Positions 1-11,988 are shown, counted from the stretch's first letter. The stretch is DNA of 64,000 nt from Cladorhizidae sp. MBARI D1340-BT2 (GCA_028752905.1 JAQNBH010000007.1:12672653-12736652); one strand, 5' to 3'. The notes: generated from the sequence alone by a model not told the origin. Made by a program: numbers and translations.

Positions 1-403
1 AGCCTCATGTCCTGTATACTCTAGCCTCATGTCCTGTATACTCTAGCCTCATGTCCTGTATACTCTAGCCTCATGTCCTGTATACTCTAGCCTCATGTCC
101 TGTATACTCTAGCCTCATGTCCTGTATACTCTAGCCTCATGTCCTGTATACTCTAGCCTCATGTCCTGTATACTCTAGCCTCATGTCCTTATACTCTAGC
201 CTCATGTCCTGTATACTCTAGCCTCATGTCCTGTATACTCTAGCCTCATGTCCTGAATACTCTAGCCTCATGTCCTGAATACTCTAGCCTCATGTCCTGT
301 ATACTCTAGCCTCATGTCCTGTATACTCTAGCCTCATGTCCTGTATACTCTAGCCTCATGTCCTGTATACTCTAGCCTCATGTCCTGTATACTCTAGTCT
401 CAT
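1..403. repeat. 22-bp minisatellite
   Basis: About 18 head-to-tail copies of a 22-bp unit (agcctcatgtcctgtatact plus ct) run from the first base, so the array continues to the left of the window. Copies differ by single substitutions (gtatac or gaatac) and one 2-bp loss near 188. No gene is visible in it. Confidence 0.95.
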
Positions 404-1796
404 TGGCCGTCGGGAAGGCCAAGAAATTGTTCTGCCACAACGGGTCCTTGCTCTGTACCTGAAGCAAAACCTGCCTTCTCTGTGCTCACCAGACACAGGA
501 CTAGCAATACACTTGCATAAATGAAAGGTCTATCTTTTCCTTTCCACTTTTCTCAGGCCTGCTGCAGCATCAATGGCGGACACGTGGGGACTTAAGGGGT
601 AACTAGACCGCTCCAGATCCAGTGAGGGCCTCGAATTTTGTCCAAGAAGTCATTTTAATTCAATGTTGCTAGAAGTCACCATCGCCAGGATCAGCTCGGC
701 ACTTGGCATTGGTGGCCATATTGTTTCATATTCGCGCATGTGTTTTTCACCTTCCCGACGATAGCTCAGAAATTGCGCATCGTGGAGACGTCACCAACAA
801 ACTACACCAGCTTCGTTAGAGCTCACTTAACTTGCTAGTGAGGCTGATCCCCACGGAGCCAATGGCGGGCTCGGATTTGGTCTCGGAGTTTGTTTATAAA
901 TGTTAATACTATGAATTAGCTTTTCTTTTCGAAGGTTTCTATTGCGAGCATATGAGCAAAACAAATCTAGTGAAGTGAGTTGCCCTCTGCCGGAGCTAAG
1001 GAGGGAAAGGCTCGGTGTAGTCCAGAGCCCCCCCCCCCCCCCCCCCCCCACTAAATTCAGTTGTACAGGAGTAATCTTCTTGAAGAGTACACTTCCTTGT
1101 CTTGCCTTCCAGCACCGTCAATGTTAGCCTGGGATGGATATAAGAGCTGGTCCAAGTTCCATTCTTCATATCTCTTGTCAGGGATGGATATAAGAGCTGG
1201 TCCAAGTTCCATTCTGAAGGCAATTTCGTGTTCATTAACCAAATTCCAGTGCAGTTGATGATGGTATTGAGCGACACTGTACTCTATGTCTCAACCACAC
1301 CCCTGCCATTACTGTCCTTCATGTAGAGCATCATGTGGCTATCTTCATTATTCTTAGGTAGTGCTTGTGCTACGAGTTTTGGTTTGTTAGGAATGGTGAC
1401 CTTCAGCTGACCTCATGACCTTCAGTTGACCTCATTAAAAGTGTACCGAAGATTTATCTTTTTATCAGCTCCTGTTTTCTTCCTTCCTGCCAGCCTGAAT
1501 GCTTCGTTCTTCATCATTGCCAATGAATAAACAAACACAATGTTATGTAGAGTTGTTTTTCATTTGCCATGGTGAAGGATTCGGTTGAAACACTGGCAGG
1601 AAAAAAACGAGAACGTCCCAAAACAAACCAAGAGCTCATTAGATGATAATTCTTCCATATGTTTGTTAGTAGGAGATAGTGTGGGCGGTTGTCTCGACTC
1701 CAGTTCTTCATGAGGACTTCAGATACTTTTGGGTGCCACTGTAAGGCCACACATCCTTGTATACATGTGTCCTTCTCCTCACAACACTTCTAAACC
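404..1796. other. No recognisable gene; poly-C and a small duplication
   Basis: Unique sequence with no convincing exon. It contains a C homopolymer of about 22 bases at 1028-1049 and a 36-bp segment present twice, 50 bp apart (from 1131 and 1181, beginning gggatggatataagagctgg). Short open frames here are not supported by codon pattern or splice sites. Confidence 0.5.
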
Positions 1797-2497
1797 TGCT
1801 TGCTTGGAAGCTACTGCTAGTTCCAGACATCCATCATAATACTTGCTTGGAAGCTACTGCTGGTTCCAGACGTCCATCATAATACTTGCTTGGAAGCTAC
1901 TGCTAGTTCCAGACGTCCATTATAATACTTGCTTGGAAGCTACTGCTAGTTCCAGACGTCCATCATTGCTCGGAAGCTACTGCAAGTTCCAGATGTCCAT
2001 CATAATACTTGCTTGGAAGCTACTGCTGGTTCCAGACATCCATCATAATACTTGCTTGGAAGCTACTACTGGTTCCAGACGTTCATCATAATACTTGCTT
2101 GGAAGCTACTGCTGGTTCCAGACGTCCATCATAATACTTGCTTGGAAGCTACTGCTAGTTCCAGACGTCCATCATAATACTTGCTTGGAAGCTACTGCTG
2201 GATCCAGACGTCCATCATAATACTTGCTTGGAATCTACTGCTGGTTCCAGATGTCCATCATAATACTTGCTTGGAAGCTACTGCTGGTTCCAGACGTCCA
2301 TCATAATACTTGCTTGGAAGCTACTGCTAGTTCCAGACGTCCATCATAATACTTGCTTGTAAGCTACTGCTGGATCCAGACGTCCATCATAATACTTGCT
2401 TGGAATCTACTGCTGGTTCCAGATGTCCATCATAATACTTGCTTGGAAGCTACTGCTGGTTCCAGACGTCCATCATGATACTTGCTTGGCGACTGCC
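1797..2497. repeat. 43-bp minisatellite
   Basis: About 16 copies of a 43-bp unit (core tgcttggaagctactgctgg followed by ttccagacgtccatcataat). Units differ by point changes, and one copy near 1965 is shortened. No coding role seen. Confidence 0.95.
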
Positions 2498-2605
2498 GCT
2501 GGTGCCAGACTTACCTGCCATCAGATCAGGTTGGATCTTGCCTAAACAATTCACTATGTATCCACCAGCAGTGGGTAGATGCCCTAGTTTATTATTGCAC
2601 CCGAC

Positions 2606-3806
2606 TGTTGATCTCTTCTCTCAGACATTCATCTAGTGGCCTCTTCTCTCAGACATGGTGTCTAGTGGCCTCCTCTCTCAGACATGGTGTCTAGTGGCCT
2701 CTTCTCTCAGACATGGTGTCTAGTGACCTCTTCTCTCAGACATGGTGTCTAGTGACCTCTTCTCTCAGACATGGTGTCTAGTGACCTCTTCTCTCAGACA
2801 TGGTGTCTAGTGACCTCTTCTCTCAGACATGGTGTCTAGTGACCTCTTCTCTCAGACATGGTGTCTAGTGACCTCTTCTCTCAGACATGGTGTCTAGTGA
2901 CCTCTTCTCTCAGACATGGTGTCTAGTGGCCTCTTCTCTCAGACATGGTGTCTAGTGGCCTCTTCTCTCAGACATGGTGTCTAGTGACCTCTTCTCTCAG
3001 ACATGGTGTCTAGTGGCCTCTTCTCTCAGACATGGTGTCTAGTGACCTCTTCTCTCAGACATGGTGTCTAGTGACCTCTTCTCTCAGACATGGTGTCTAG
3101 TGGCCTCTTCTCTCAGACATGGTGTCTAGTGGCCTCTTCTCTCAGACATGGTGTCTAGTGACCTCTTCTCTCAGACATGGTGTCTAGTGACCTCTTCTCT
3201 CAGACATGGTGTCTAGTGGCCTCTTCTCTCAGACATGGTGTCTAGTGACCTCTTCTCTCAGACATGGTGTCCAGTGACCTCTTCTCTCAGACATTCATCT
3301 AGTGCCCTCTTCTCTCTGACATGGTGTCTAGTGACCTCTTCTCTCAGACATGGTGTCTAGTGACCTCTTCTCTCAGACATGGTGTCTAGTGGCCTCTTCT
3401 CTCAGACATGGTGTCTAGTGCCCTCTTCTCTCAGACATTCATCTAGTGCCCTCTTCTCTTTGACATGGTGTCTAGTGACCTCTTCTCTCAGACATGGTGT
3501 CTAGTGACCTCTTCTCTCAGACATGGTGTCTAGTGACCTCTTCTCTCAGACATGGTGTCTAGTGACCTCTTCTCTCAGACATGGTGTCTAGTGACCTCTT
3601 CTCTCAGACATGGTGTCTAGTGCCCTCTTCTCTCAGACATGGTGTCTAGTGACCTCTTCTCTCAGACATGGTGTCTAGTGACCTCTTCTCTCAGACATGG
3701 TGTCTAGTGACCTCTTCTCTCAGACATGGTGTCTAGTGGCCTCTTCTCTCAGACATGGTGTCTAGTGGCCTCTTCTCTCAGACATGGTGTCTAGTGACCT
3801 CTTCCC
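2606..3806. repeat. 29-bp minisatellite, about 41 copies
   Basis: A 1.2 kb block of a 29-bp unit (cctcttctctcagacatggt then gtctagtga). A few variant units carry attcatctagtgccc instead. Higher-order order of the gga/gcc/gac variants suggests expansion by unequal exchange or slippage. Confidence 0.95.
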
Positions 3807-4022
3807 CCAGCCCATACCTATCTCATACCTGTGTATAGCTGAACACAAGGACTATGGATGCATACGTCACAGAGCCGGAAAAGTTGATGGTCCCTAGCCC
3901 TAGCCCTAGCGCTGACACTTCAGACTTTGGCAGTATTAAAACTTGGTCGGTAATGTGGGTGTGGCCAGATCCACTCATGGTAAGACCAAGCCGAGTGTAA
4001 GGGCAGTTTTGAATCTCCTAGA

Positions 4023-4230
4023 GTTGTGTGAGAGGCCACCATATATGCCAGCCTATAACACAAGGACACCAGAGCTGCTAGTTGTGTGAGAGGCCACCAT
4101 ATATGCCAGCCTATAACACAAGGACACCAGAGCTGCTAGTTGTGTGAGAGGCCACCATATATGCCAGCCTATAACACAAGGACACCAGAGCTGCCATATA
4201 TGCCAGCCTATAACACAAGGACACGGGAGC
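4023..4230. repeat. 58-bp tandem repeat
   Basis: Three full copies and a partial fourth of a 58-bp unit containing gtgtgagaggccaccatata and tgccagcctataacacaagg. The last copy is joined to a shortened one at 4195. Confidence 0.9.
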
Positions 4231-6075
4231 TAATCTCAGCTCTATGTGGTGGGAATATAAAGGCATATGGTGTCTGGCGCGTGTTGTTCGTCTTTGATTG
4301 GTGTGGTGAATGTTTATGGCCTTTGTGGTCTTCGACTGTCAATACGACAAGTTAATTGTCCATGTACAGGACTGGTTACGGGAAGAAGCATGTCCACCAC
4401 TTAATTGAGAATATAATAGGCACGTATGGAGTGTTGATTGTCACGGCTAGCCAGGGCTGTGGTGTTGCAGGTGCTGAGGTCCAGCATCATCACCAGAGAG
4501 CTCTTGAGTACGGACGTCATCACCGGAACTGAGTGTGTAGAATAATCCGGCCATCTTTTTTGTTCTGTGGCGTCCGTGAGTGCACGCCCAGACTCCAGCA
4601 TCTGCTGGTGATAATTGCTTATAAAGCCGTGAGAGTGCCACTTACTACACTGGCAATCTGTTTGGAGTTGCTTGGCCGCTGCTATTGATGGTGGCTGTGC
4701 CCTTGCCAAGGCATCCAATTAACAGCACATTCCACAGGCATTTGCCCAAGGTTATTACCATATATGGTCATTAACAGCAACGGTGTGGGCTAGGGATGTC
4801 ATAATAGGTGCTACACCCTTGAGTGGTGTGTGTGTGTGTAACCATGAGTTTGTGTGCTGTTTGTGTGTGCTGTGTCTGTGAGTTTGTGTTGGCTGTGTAT
4901 GTGGTGTGCAGGGTTTCATTTAGGGGGGAGGGGGATTGTATTATTAAAATTCTTATTGATGTCGATAGTGCTTGACATCATGCCCCCCTACCCCTTAATA
5001 TCCAGATTCCTCCAGTTGCCCCACCCCTTGGACAATTTTCTAAATGAAACCCTGGTGTGTGTGAGTTTGTTTGGAGGGTGATGAATGTGAGGGTGATGAA
5101 TGTGAGTGTGATGGGTGAGCAGCATGAAGCTCCGTGTCTAGTCTGCACAAAAAAATTAAAAAAATCTTCTGAAGAAGTGGAGGTGTGGCCATCCATATGT
5201 ATTGGTCAGGGATGTGAGACGCTGCGACATTTTGAGCTTTATTTCCCCCCCAGTGGGGTCTAGTTTATTGATAGCATGGGACAGGTGGACACATGTGTCC
5301 CCCCTGCTCGTAACTCCAAAGCTGAGTGCAGAGGAGACCAAAGGGATCGACAGCTTGGTAAGGCACAGTGCGGGATGCCATAATCACAGCTCTGAGGGGG
5401 AGAGTGTCTGGGCAGCTGCGTGGAGGAGGGTGAGCTGTGAGTGTGTGTTCGTATGGTGTGTGATGAAACTGGTAGTCTTAATAGTATTTCCTTCTTGCTG
5501 TGAGACAATTAAGAACATGAAGCGATGCTATCAAAGCTGCTGTTGTAGGGACAAGAAACTCTTGCAATGAAGTGAGCCAATATCGACGTTCAAAGAACAC
5601 GGTTCTCATTTGAAATTGAGTTCAATTTTATCTTGGCGGGTTCCAAGAACATGTAGCAAGAGTGTATGTACTCTGAACTTAGGATTGTGTAGCTAACATT
5701 GTCGCAACATTCTTTCCTCTGTGTGTGGTGCACATTGCTCCACACTCGACAGTTGTGTGTCCGGCGATTCTGTTGGCAGTCTCTGGGAAAACTCCATGGC
5801 TGTCGGAAGTTCCCTAGCTGTAGTCAGAGCTAGTGTTACGTAGGTGGGGAGCATCTTTAAACTGTGGATGTCCGGGATCATCATGGCTGCATTGTGTCGG
5901 CCCTATGTAAAGCCAACCTCTAAGATGGGGGAACTGATCTTGCAATTGCAGATAAATGGACCAAACTGACAACCCCCCCAAAATAATAATAAATTAACCC
6001 CTCTGTTTATCTTACCATCTTTGCACAGAAATTAAGGTGAAAAAATAGATTTTTGGTTTTTAAACATTACAACTT
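4231..6075. other. No recognisable gene
   Basis: Low-complexity GT-rich segments near 4827-4900 and 5060-5120 and otherwise unique sequence. I inspected both strands and saw no domain, no exon with good flanking splice sites and no RNA gene. Confidence 0.4.
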
Positions 6076-6708
6076 GCAGCATGACAGGTGACGATAGTGA
6101 CGGTACCTGCAGCATGACAGATGATGATTGTAACGATCTCTGCAGCATGGCAGATGGTGATTGTAATGATCTCTGCAGCATGACAGATGATGATAGTGAT
6201 GGTACCTGCAGCATGGCAGGTGATGATAGTGACGGTACCTGCAGCATGACAGATGATGATAGTGACGGTACCTGCAGCATGACAGATGATGATAGTGATT
6301 GTACCTGCAGCATGACAGATGATGGTAGTGATGGTACCTGCAGCATGGCAGATGATGATAGTGATTGTACCTGCAGCATGACAGGTGATGGTAGTGACGG
6401 TACCTGCAGCATGACAGATGATGATAGTGATGGTACCTGCAGCATGGCAGATGATGGTAGTGATGGTACCTGCAGCATGACAGGTGATGATAGTGACGGT
6501 ACCTGCAGCATGGCAGATGATGGTAGTGATGGTACCTGCAGCATGACAGATGATGATAGTGACGGTACCTGCAGCATGGCAGATGATGATAGTGATGGTA
6601 CCTGCAGCATGACAGGTGATGGTAGTGATGGTACCTGCAGCATGACAGATGGTGGTAGTGATGGTACCTGCAGCATGCCAGATGTTGGTAGTAGCTGCTG
6701 CATGGAGT
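6076..6708. repeat. 33-bp minisatellite, open in several frames
   Basis: About 19 copies of a 33-bp unit (agcatgacagatgatgatag then tgacggtacctgc). Because the unit is a multiple of three, the plus strand stays open as an acidic 11-residue repeat (CSMTDDDSDGT) and two minus frames also stay open. I see no splice sites or flanking coding exon, so I treat it as a satellite and not as a gene. Confidence 0.9.
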
Positions 6709-8050
6709 AGCCAGTCTATGCCCTGTAGTAGCACAAGAGCTTTACAGCAGATAGGATGGAGAAAGAACTGAAGCCCTGGTGATGTCTAAAGGTAGTCGAG
6801 GAGACTGGTTCAGAATATGCCACATGTGCCAGCATTGTGGTGCGTTTGAATAGATATTCTGACCCGTCCACACTGTGAAGAGTGCCTACCTTCTCATATT
6901 GTGAACTGTCGTGTTCTACTTCTAGCACTCTGGCAGAGGTTCTCTCCATGAATGAATTTGATTTTGCTCTGTTGTGCAGCCCCCAGCATGTCTGGTATTC
7001 AGACCCGTGGTACTGTACCAGGAGCAACAATCTGGAGACCCATTATCTAAAGCGAGGGATTTTCCAGGACACACCTCCCAATCATTCAAGCCACACCTCC
7101 CAATGTGAAATTAAAATCTTCAAAGATAGCTCAGAGTGGGAATGGTGCTATAGTCAATTTACACCCTGTGTGAGGTCATTCATGTAAGAGGGGAGGGAGG
7201 TTCCTTGCACTTGTTTTCTGATGGCTATCTGGAAATGGAACGGATCACAGACGCATGACTTTTGAGCGATTTCAAACCACACTCTTCCCAGTAGATTTGC
7301 AGCGCATTTGCCATGAAGCCATCGTTGCAGCAGCTGCTGCAGACAGTTAATAGATGTGACATTTGCCTCGAATACTACTTAAAGTCCAACAGTAGGCAAG
7401 GTCTGGACAAGAAGTACGCGTGGTCTGGACAAACAATAGGCTTGTCTGGACAAGCTAGAATTGTTGTGAGGCTGCACTATTGAGTTGAATGGTTACATGT
7501 TCCACCAGCAAGAAGGGTACTAGCTTCTCCATTAATCTGTGTGTTATTCCTGTCACATAAAAGAATAGAGGTGGAGGTATACGCAGAGTGATTCTGCTGC
7601 TCAGCTATGCATACTATGGCTTCTTCGAGTCCAGCCATCTGAAGCTTTTCAATATTAGGGTACTAAGGGATGCAAACTGTGTGTGGGGGGGGGGGGGATT
7701 TCTATACCCACCTTCCCCTCAGTGGAAGACCGAGTGGTTAGACCACACCCATTTTATGATGTACTTGTTCCATTAGTACGCCAGTTCAAGAAGTGCACAA
7801 GTTGAGTGCGTACAACGTGCGCTCTGTTCCCTGCAAAGTGGTTGACGTGGGTCTTCAGCGACCTGGGCACGCGTGGTTCTGATCACATGGTGGATAGCAG
7901 CTAGCCATACGTCAACCTCACGTGGGTTTTAATAATCTCCCTGATGTAGACTAGGCCGTCCTGTTGAACTGTTGAGGAAAACCTTTAGTTGATTATCGAG
8001 AAAGACATTCATCAGCTGAGAGTTTATTGAGTGCTTAGTCTTAATTGAAC
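6709..8050. other. No recognisable gene
   Basis: Unique sequence with a G tract near 7682-7696. The stretch at 7985-8015 resembles one end of the inverted-repeat element described at 8625-8751 (shared agttgattat.gagaa). Nothing else is recognised. Confidence 0.4.
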
Positions 8051-8054
8051 TGCC

Positions 8055-8450
8055 TTGATGGTTGCAACCACCTCCTCTGGCTAGAACTTGATGGTTGCAA
8101 CCACTCCCTCTGGCTAGAACTTGATGGTTGCAACCACCCCCTCTGGCTAGAACTTGATGGTTGCAACCACCTCCTCTGGCTAGAACTTGATGGTTGCAAC
8201 CACCTCCTCTGGCTAGAACTTGATGGTTGCAACCACCCCCTCTGGCTAGAACTTGATGGTTGCAACCACCTCCTCTGGCTAGAACTTGATGGTTGCAACC
8301 ACCCCCTCTGGCTAGAACTTGATGGTTGCAACCACCCCCTCTGGCTACAACTTGATGGTTGCAACCACCCCCTCTGGCTAGAACTTGATGGTTGCAACCA
8401 CCCCCTCTGGCTAGAACTTGATGGTTGCAACCACCCCCTCTGGCCAGAAC
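8055..8450. repeat. 33-bp minisatellite
   Basis: About 12 copies of a 33-bp unit (gatggttgcaaccaccccct then ctggctagaactt). Three frames remain open through it because of the unit length. The repeated proteins have no recognisable domain. Confidence 0.95.
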
Positions 8451-8624
8451 CAACACATGTACATGTGCCATATTAACTTAAAGAGAAGTCGCGACATTTA
8501 TTTCATCCTAACCGCAGTCAGTTGTGACTACACAGCCACGCGAGTGCTGCAGTTTCGTGCTTGCGGAATGCAAAAAAAATAAAATAATATATAACTCAAC
8601 GAACTCTCAGTTGACATAACGAAA

Positions 8625-8751
8625 TTACAATGACCTTCCCAATAATCAACTTGAAATTTACTCTCTTGATGTTTCGACAAGATTCCAGATGAAGGCTAAA
8701 GCATCTAGTTGGGAGTAAAATTAAAGTTGATTATAGAGAAGGCCATTGTAA
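8625..8751. mobile_element. Short inverted-repeat element (MITE-like)
   Basis: A 127-bp segment begins ttacaatgacctt and ends aaggccattgtaa. Its ends form imperfect inverted arms of roughly 34 bp (including aataatcaactt against aagttgattat). No coding capacity. Related, more diverged copies lie at 24875-24955, 25540-25606 and 40292-40362, so it belongs to a dispersed family. No clear target duplication is visible. Confidence 0.65.
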
Positions 8752-8812
8752 AGAATAAAGGCAGCCTTTGGTCTACTGTGGTTGTGTTTATATATTATAT
8801 TGTTCATAGAGC

Positions 8813-9043
8813 TTAGCTGCAGTTAGTTACAGAGTTCCTGGTCACTAGTATTGTCACGAGGAGTTCAATATCTTCACCCTCCTCCTCCAGGAAGGTGAAT
8901 GGATCTTCTCCAACATTATGACTTTCTTCCAATAGCTGGCAAGCAGCTTCAGCAATGGCTGGAACAGTTGAAGCTGCTACTCTTATCGTCTTTGACACAG
9001 TGAATCTCTCCATCTTCAGAGCCTTCCACCACCCTCGCATATT
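8813..9043 (-). CDS. Orphan terminal exon, unknown protein
   Basis: A minus-strand frame of 76 codons ends in TAA at 8813-8815. It is preceded by a good 3' splice site (ctgtgcttgcag just above 9043), so it looks like the last exon of a gene. The peptide is helical and acidic towards the end (ESHNVGEDPFTFLEEEGEDI, then LLVTILVTRNSVTN). I recognise no family. Upstream exons would lie at higher coordinates, but that region is repeat-filled and I could not find them. It may be a remnant of a gene broken by satellite growth. Confidence 0.35.
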   Translation of the reverse strand, partial: NMRGWWKALKMERFTVSKTIRVAASTVPAIAEAACQLLEESHNVGEDPFTFLEEEGEDIELLVTILVTRNSVTNCS

Positions 9044-9119
9044 CTGCAAGCACAGAAGGGTTTCTTTACCAACTCTGCAGCTTTCATAGTAGTGCAAGAT
9101 ATTTACCGACTGTGCACTG

Positions 9120-9735
9120 GTACTAGTACAGATTACCCTAATCTAAACCTGGCCATCACACTAGTCCTAGTTATTGCGCTGGCCCTAAGCCTAACTGTTG
9201 CTACTGCCTTGGTCTTACCTTAGCGACTGCCCTGGTCCTGACCCTAGCCACTGTCCTGGTCTTAACTCTAGCTACTGAACTGGCCTAATCCTAACCATTG
9301 CCCTAGCCTTAGTGGCCCTGACCCTAGCTGAAGCCCTAATCCAGTACTTACCTGTACAGTGTTGATTGATCTTAGCTGAAGCCATCCAGTACTAATCTGT
9401 TCGGTGTTGATCTGAAACCCTAATATCTGTACAGTGTTGATTGATGGTGTCATGATGATGATGATATAATGCAAGGATTATGCCAACCATAGTAGTGTGT
9501 GTTTGTGAAGGGAGGGAGGGTGAGAGGTCAGGCATGTGCACACACGTATGTCCTAGTAGTACAAGTGAGTTGTTAATGGCTGAATACACCACTCACCTGA
9601 CTTGCCCGTCCTCAACTTCTTCCATGTATGGTCACTACCTGTGCTGAGGGTGGTTTTTTTAATGTTTGCATGTTTGTGCTATTTGTGTTGTCTACGAGTC
9701 ACATCAGTCAGTACACAGGTTGCCATAGTTATGCA
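9120..9735. other. Low-complexity ccctaacc-like tract, no gene
   Basis: From 9130 to 9330 the sequence drifts through ctagccctgaccctagccac-like words without a fixed period, then becomes ordinary unique sequence. No exon seen. Confidence 0.5.
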
Positions 9736-10392
9736 TAACCCTTCCCTCTGCTGAATGTAAGTATGCTTAACCCTTACCTCTTGCTGAATGTAGGTATGCT
9801 TAACCCTTACCTCTTGGTATGCTTAACCCTTCTCTCTTGATATGCTTAACCCTTACCTAATGCTGAATGTAGGTATGCTTAACCCTTCCCTCTTGCTGAA
9901 TGTAGGTATGCTTAACCCTTACCTCTTGGTATGCTTAACCCTTCTCTCTTGCTGAATGTAGGTATTCTTAACCCTTACCTCTTGGTATGCTTAACCCTTC
10001 TCTCTTGCTGAATGTAGGTATTCTTAACCCTTACCTCTTGGTATGCTTAACCCTTCCCTCTTGCTGAATGTAGGTATGCTTAACCCTTACCTCTTGGTAT
10101 GCTTAACCCTTCCCTCTTGATGAATGTAGGTATGCTTAACCCTTACCTCTTGGTATGCTTAACCCTTCCCTCTTGATGAATGTAGGTATGCTTAACCCTT
10201 ACCTCTTGGTATGCTTAACCCTTCCCTCTTGCTGAATGTGGGTATGCTTAACCCTTCCCTCTTGCTGAATGTAGGTATGCTTAACTCTTACCTCTTGGTA
10301 TGCTTAACCCTTACCTCTTGTTGAATGTAGGTATGTATAACCCTTCCCTCTTGATGAATGTAGGTATGCTTAACCCTTCTCTTATGATGAAT
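9736..10392. repeat. Compound minisatellite with ttaaccctt core
   Basis: Irregular alternation of two short modules, ggtatgcttaacccttacct and cttgctgaatgta, giving periods of about 20 to 47 bp. The word ttaaccctt recalls telomeric repeats but is spaced by other sequence, so this is not a telomere. Confidence 0.85.
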
Positions 10393-10796
10393 ATATGCAT
10401 GTGAACCTTCACCTTGAATTTTGCATGTAGTCATAACCCTTGTCACTCCTAACTCTTGCTTCTTGACCATAACCCTTATCACTCGCAATTCATGCTTCAT
10501 TATATATTCATAGCCTTCCTCTTGATGTGTATGAACCTTCTTATCCCATTTTTAAACATAATCATAACCCTTTTACTCCCAATTTTGCTGCATGTATGTA
10601 GTCGATACTCTTCTCGCTTCCATTTCTTGCTACTTGCTACATTTAGTTCTCTCTATAAATTTTGTCTTTGGCTAAATGGGATTGTGTGCATGTACTAGTA
10701 GTTGTTTGAGACCTGGGACTGTTGTTGTTATATTGAGAGTGTCTGGTATTGGTGCAATCCTTCCCAGGATGTCCCTAGTAAATGACTGAGGATGCA

Positions 10797-11030
10797 TGCT
10801 CCTAAACCTAGCCCTAGAATGGCCCTAGCCCTGGTCCTAAAATAACCCTAGCCTTACAGTAGCCCTAGAGAAGCCCTGGCCTTAGAGTGGCCCTGGCCTT
10901 AGAGTAGCCCTAGCACTGGCCCTAGAGTAGCCTGGCCTTACAGTAGCCCTAGCACTGGCCCTAGAGTGGCCCTAGAAAAGCCCTGGCCCTGGTCCTGGGA
11001 CAGCAATTACGGCGCTAGATTAGCCCTTGC
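10797..11030. repeat. Degenerate ccctagcc-rich repeat
   Basis: Imperfect repetition of words such as ccctagagtggccctggcct. It resembles the tract at 9130-9330. No coding signal. Confidence 0.7.
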
Positions 11031-11227
11031 CCTAAAATATCCCAAATATCCCCAATCCTGCACAGATTCTTGGGATAGTCAGTGCCCATCTCCAGACACA
11101 CCCAGGATAGTCCCCAACACCCCATACATCCTAGATAAAGACCATGGTATTGCTCGGCAAGTACAAGTTGAAGCCATCTCTCCTTGTCATTTATCCCTCT
11201 CTCGCTGATCTTTGTTAATCATGATTA

Positions 11228-11922
11228 TGAACTGTTGTTGTTGTTGTTGTTGATATAGCCACTACCTCACAACTAAGTTCACTGTTGTGTTGTTGTTGTT
11301 GATATAGCCACTACCCCACAACTAAGTTCACTGTTGTGTTGTTGTTGTTGATATAGCCACTACCCCACAACTAAGTTCGCTGTTGTGTTGTTGTTGTTGA
11401 TATAGCCACTACCCAACAACTAAGTTCGCTGTTGTGTTGTTGTTGTTGATATAGCCACTACCCCACAACTAAGTTCACTGTTGTTGTTGTCTTGTTGTTG
11501 TTGATATAGCCACTACCCCACAACTAAGTTCACTGTTGTTGTTGTCTTGTTGTTGTTGATATAGCCACTACCCCACAACTAAGTTCACTGTTGTCTTGTT
11601 GTTGTTGATATAGCCACTACCCCACAACTAAGTTCACTGTTGTTGTTGTTGATATAGCCACAACCTCACAACTAAGTTCACAGTTGTTGTTGTTGATATA
11701 GCCACTACCCCACAACTAAGTTCGCTGTTGTGTTGTTGTTGATATAGCCACTACCCCACAACTAAGTTCGCTGTTGTGTTGTTGTTGTTGATATAGCCAC
11801 TACCCCACAACTAAGTTCGCTGTTGTGTTGTTGTTGTTGTTGTTGATATAGCCACTACCCCACAACTAAGTTCACTGTTGCTGTTGTGTTGTTGTTGATA
11901 TAGCCACTACCCCACAACTAAG
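11228..11922. repeat. Tandem array of a 3' splice-site module
   Basis: Roughly 13 units of 43-57 bp, each carrying tatagccactaccccacaac then taagttcact, separated by variable gttgttgtt tracts. The final unit runs directly into the LASP-like exon at 11923: its ccccacaactaag is the acceptor of that exon and ttcact its first coding bases. The array is therefore an expansion of the intron end plus about six exon bases. Confidence 0.85.
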
Positions 11923-11988
11923 TTCACTTCCGTTTCTGACACTCCGGAGAATAAGCGGTTGGCTCAGCAGACCAAGAACCAGTCTGAA
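11923..11988 (+). CDS. LASP: LASP-like exon A, nebulin-like unit
   Basis: 22 codons starting directly after ccccacaactaag and ending before gtaagtgaac. The peptide contains [20 protein letters not shown], the nebulin-repeat signature with an acidic DTPE followed by a basic helix. Phase 0 on both sides. The acceptor has a weak pyrimidine tract and is copied many times in the preceding array. Confidence 0.75.

Noticed and set aside
1..403. Regular direct repeats that could suggest a CRISPR array
   Set aside because: Units are contiguous without unique spacers, and the genome is clearly eukaryotic.
540..610. ATGGCGGACACGTGGGGACT as a possible start exon after a pyrimidine-rich acceptor
   Set aside because: The frame stops after ten codons and no downstream exon of matching phase was found, so it was not used as the start of the LASP-like gene.
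6081..6734. Three overlapping long frames (209-224 codons) on both strands
   Set aside because: They result from a 33-bp tandem repeat whose length is a multiple of three; no splice sites, unique flanking coding sequence or domain.
7929..8476. Frames of 129-180 codons with repeated QVLARGGGCNH or LELDGCNH peptides
   Set aside because: Same explanation: products of the 33-bp array at 8055-8450.
9736..10392. ttaaccctt words suggestive of telomere repeats
   Set aside because: Not tandem hexamers; they are embedded in a longer minisatellite unit.
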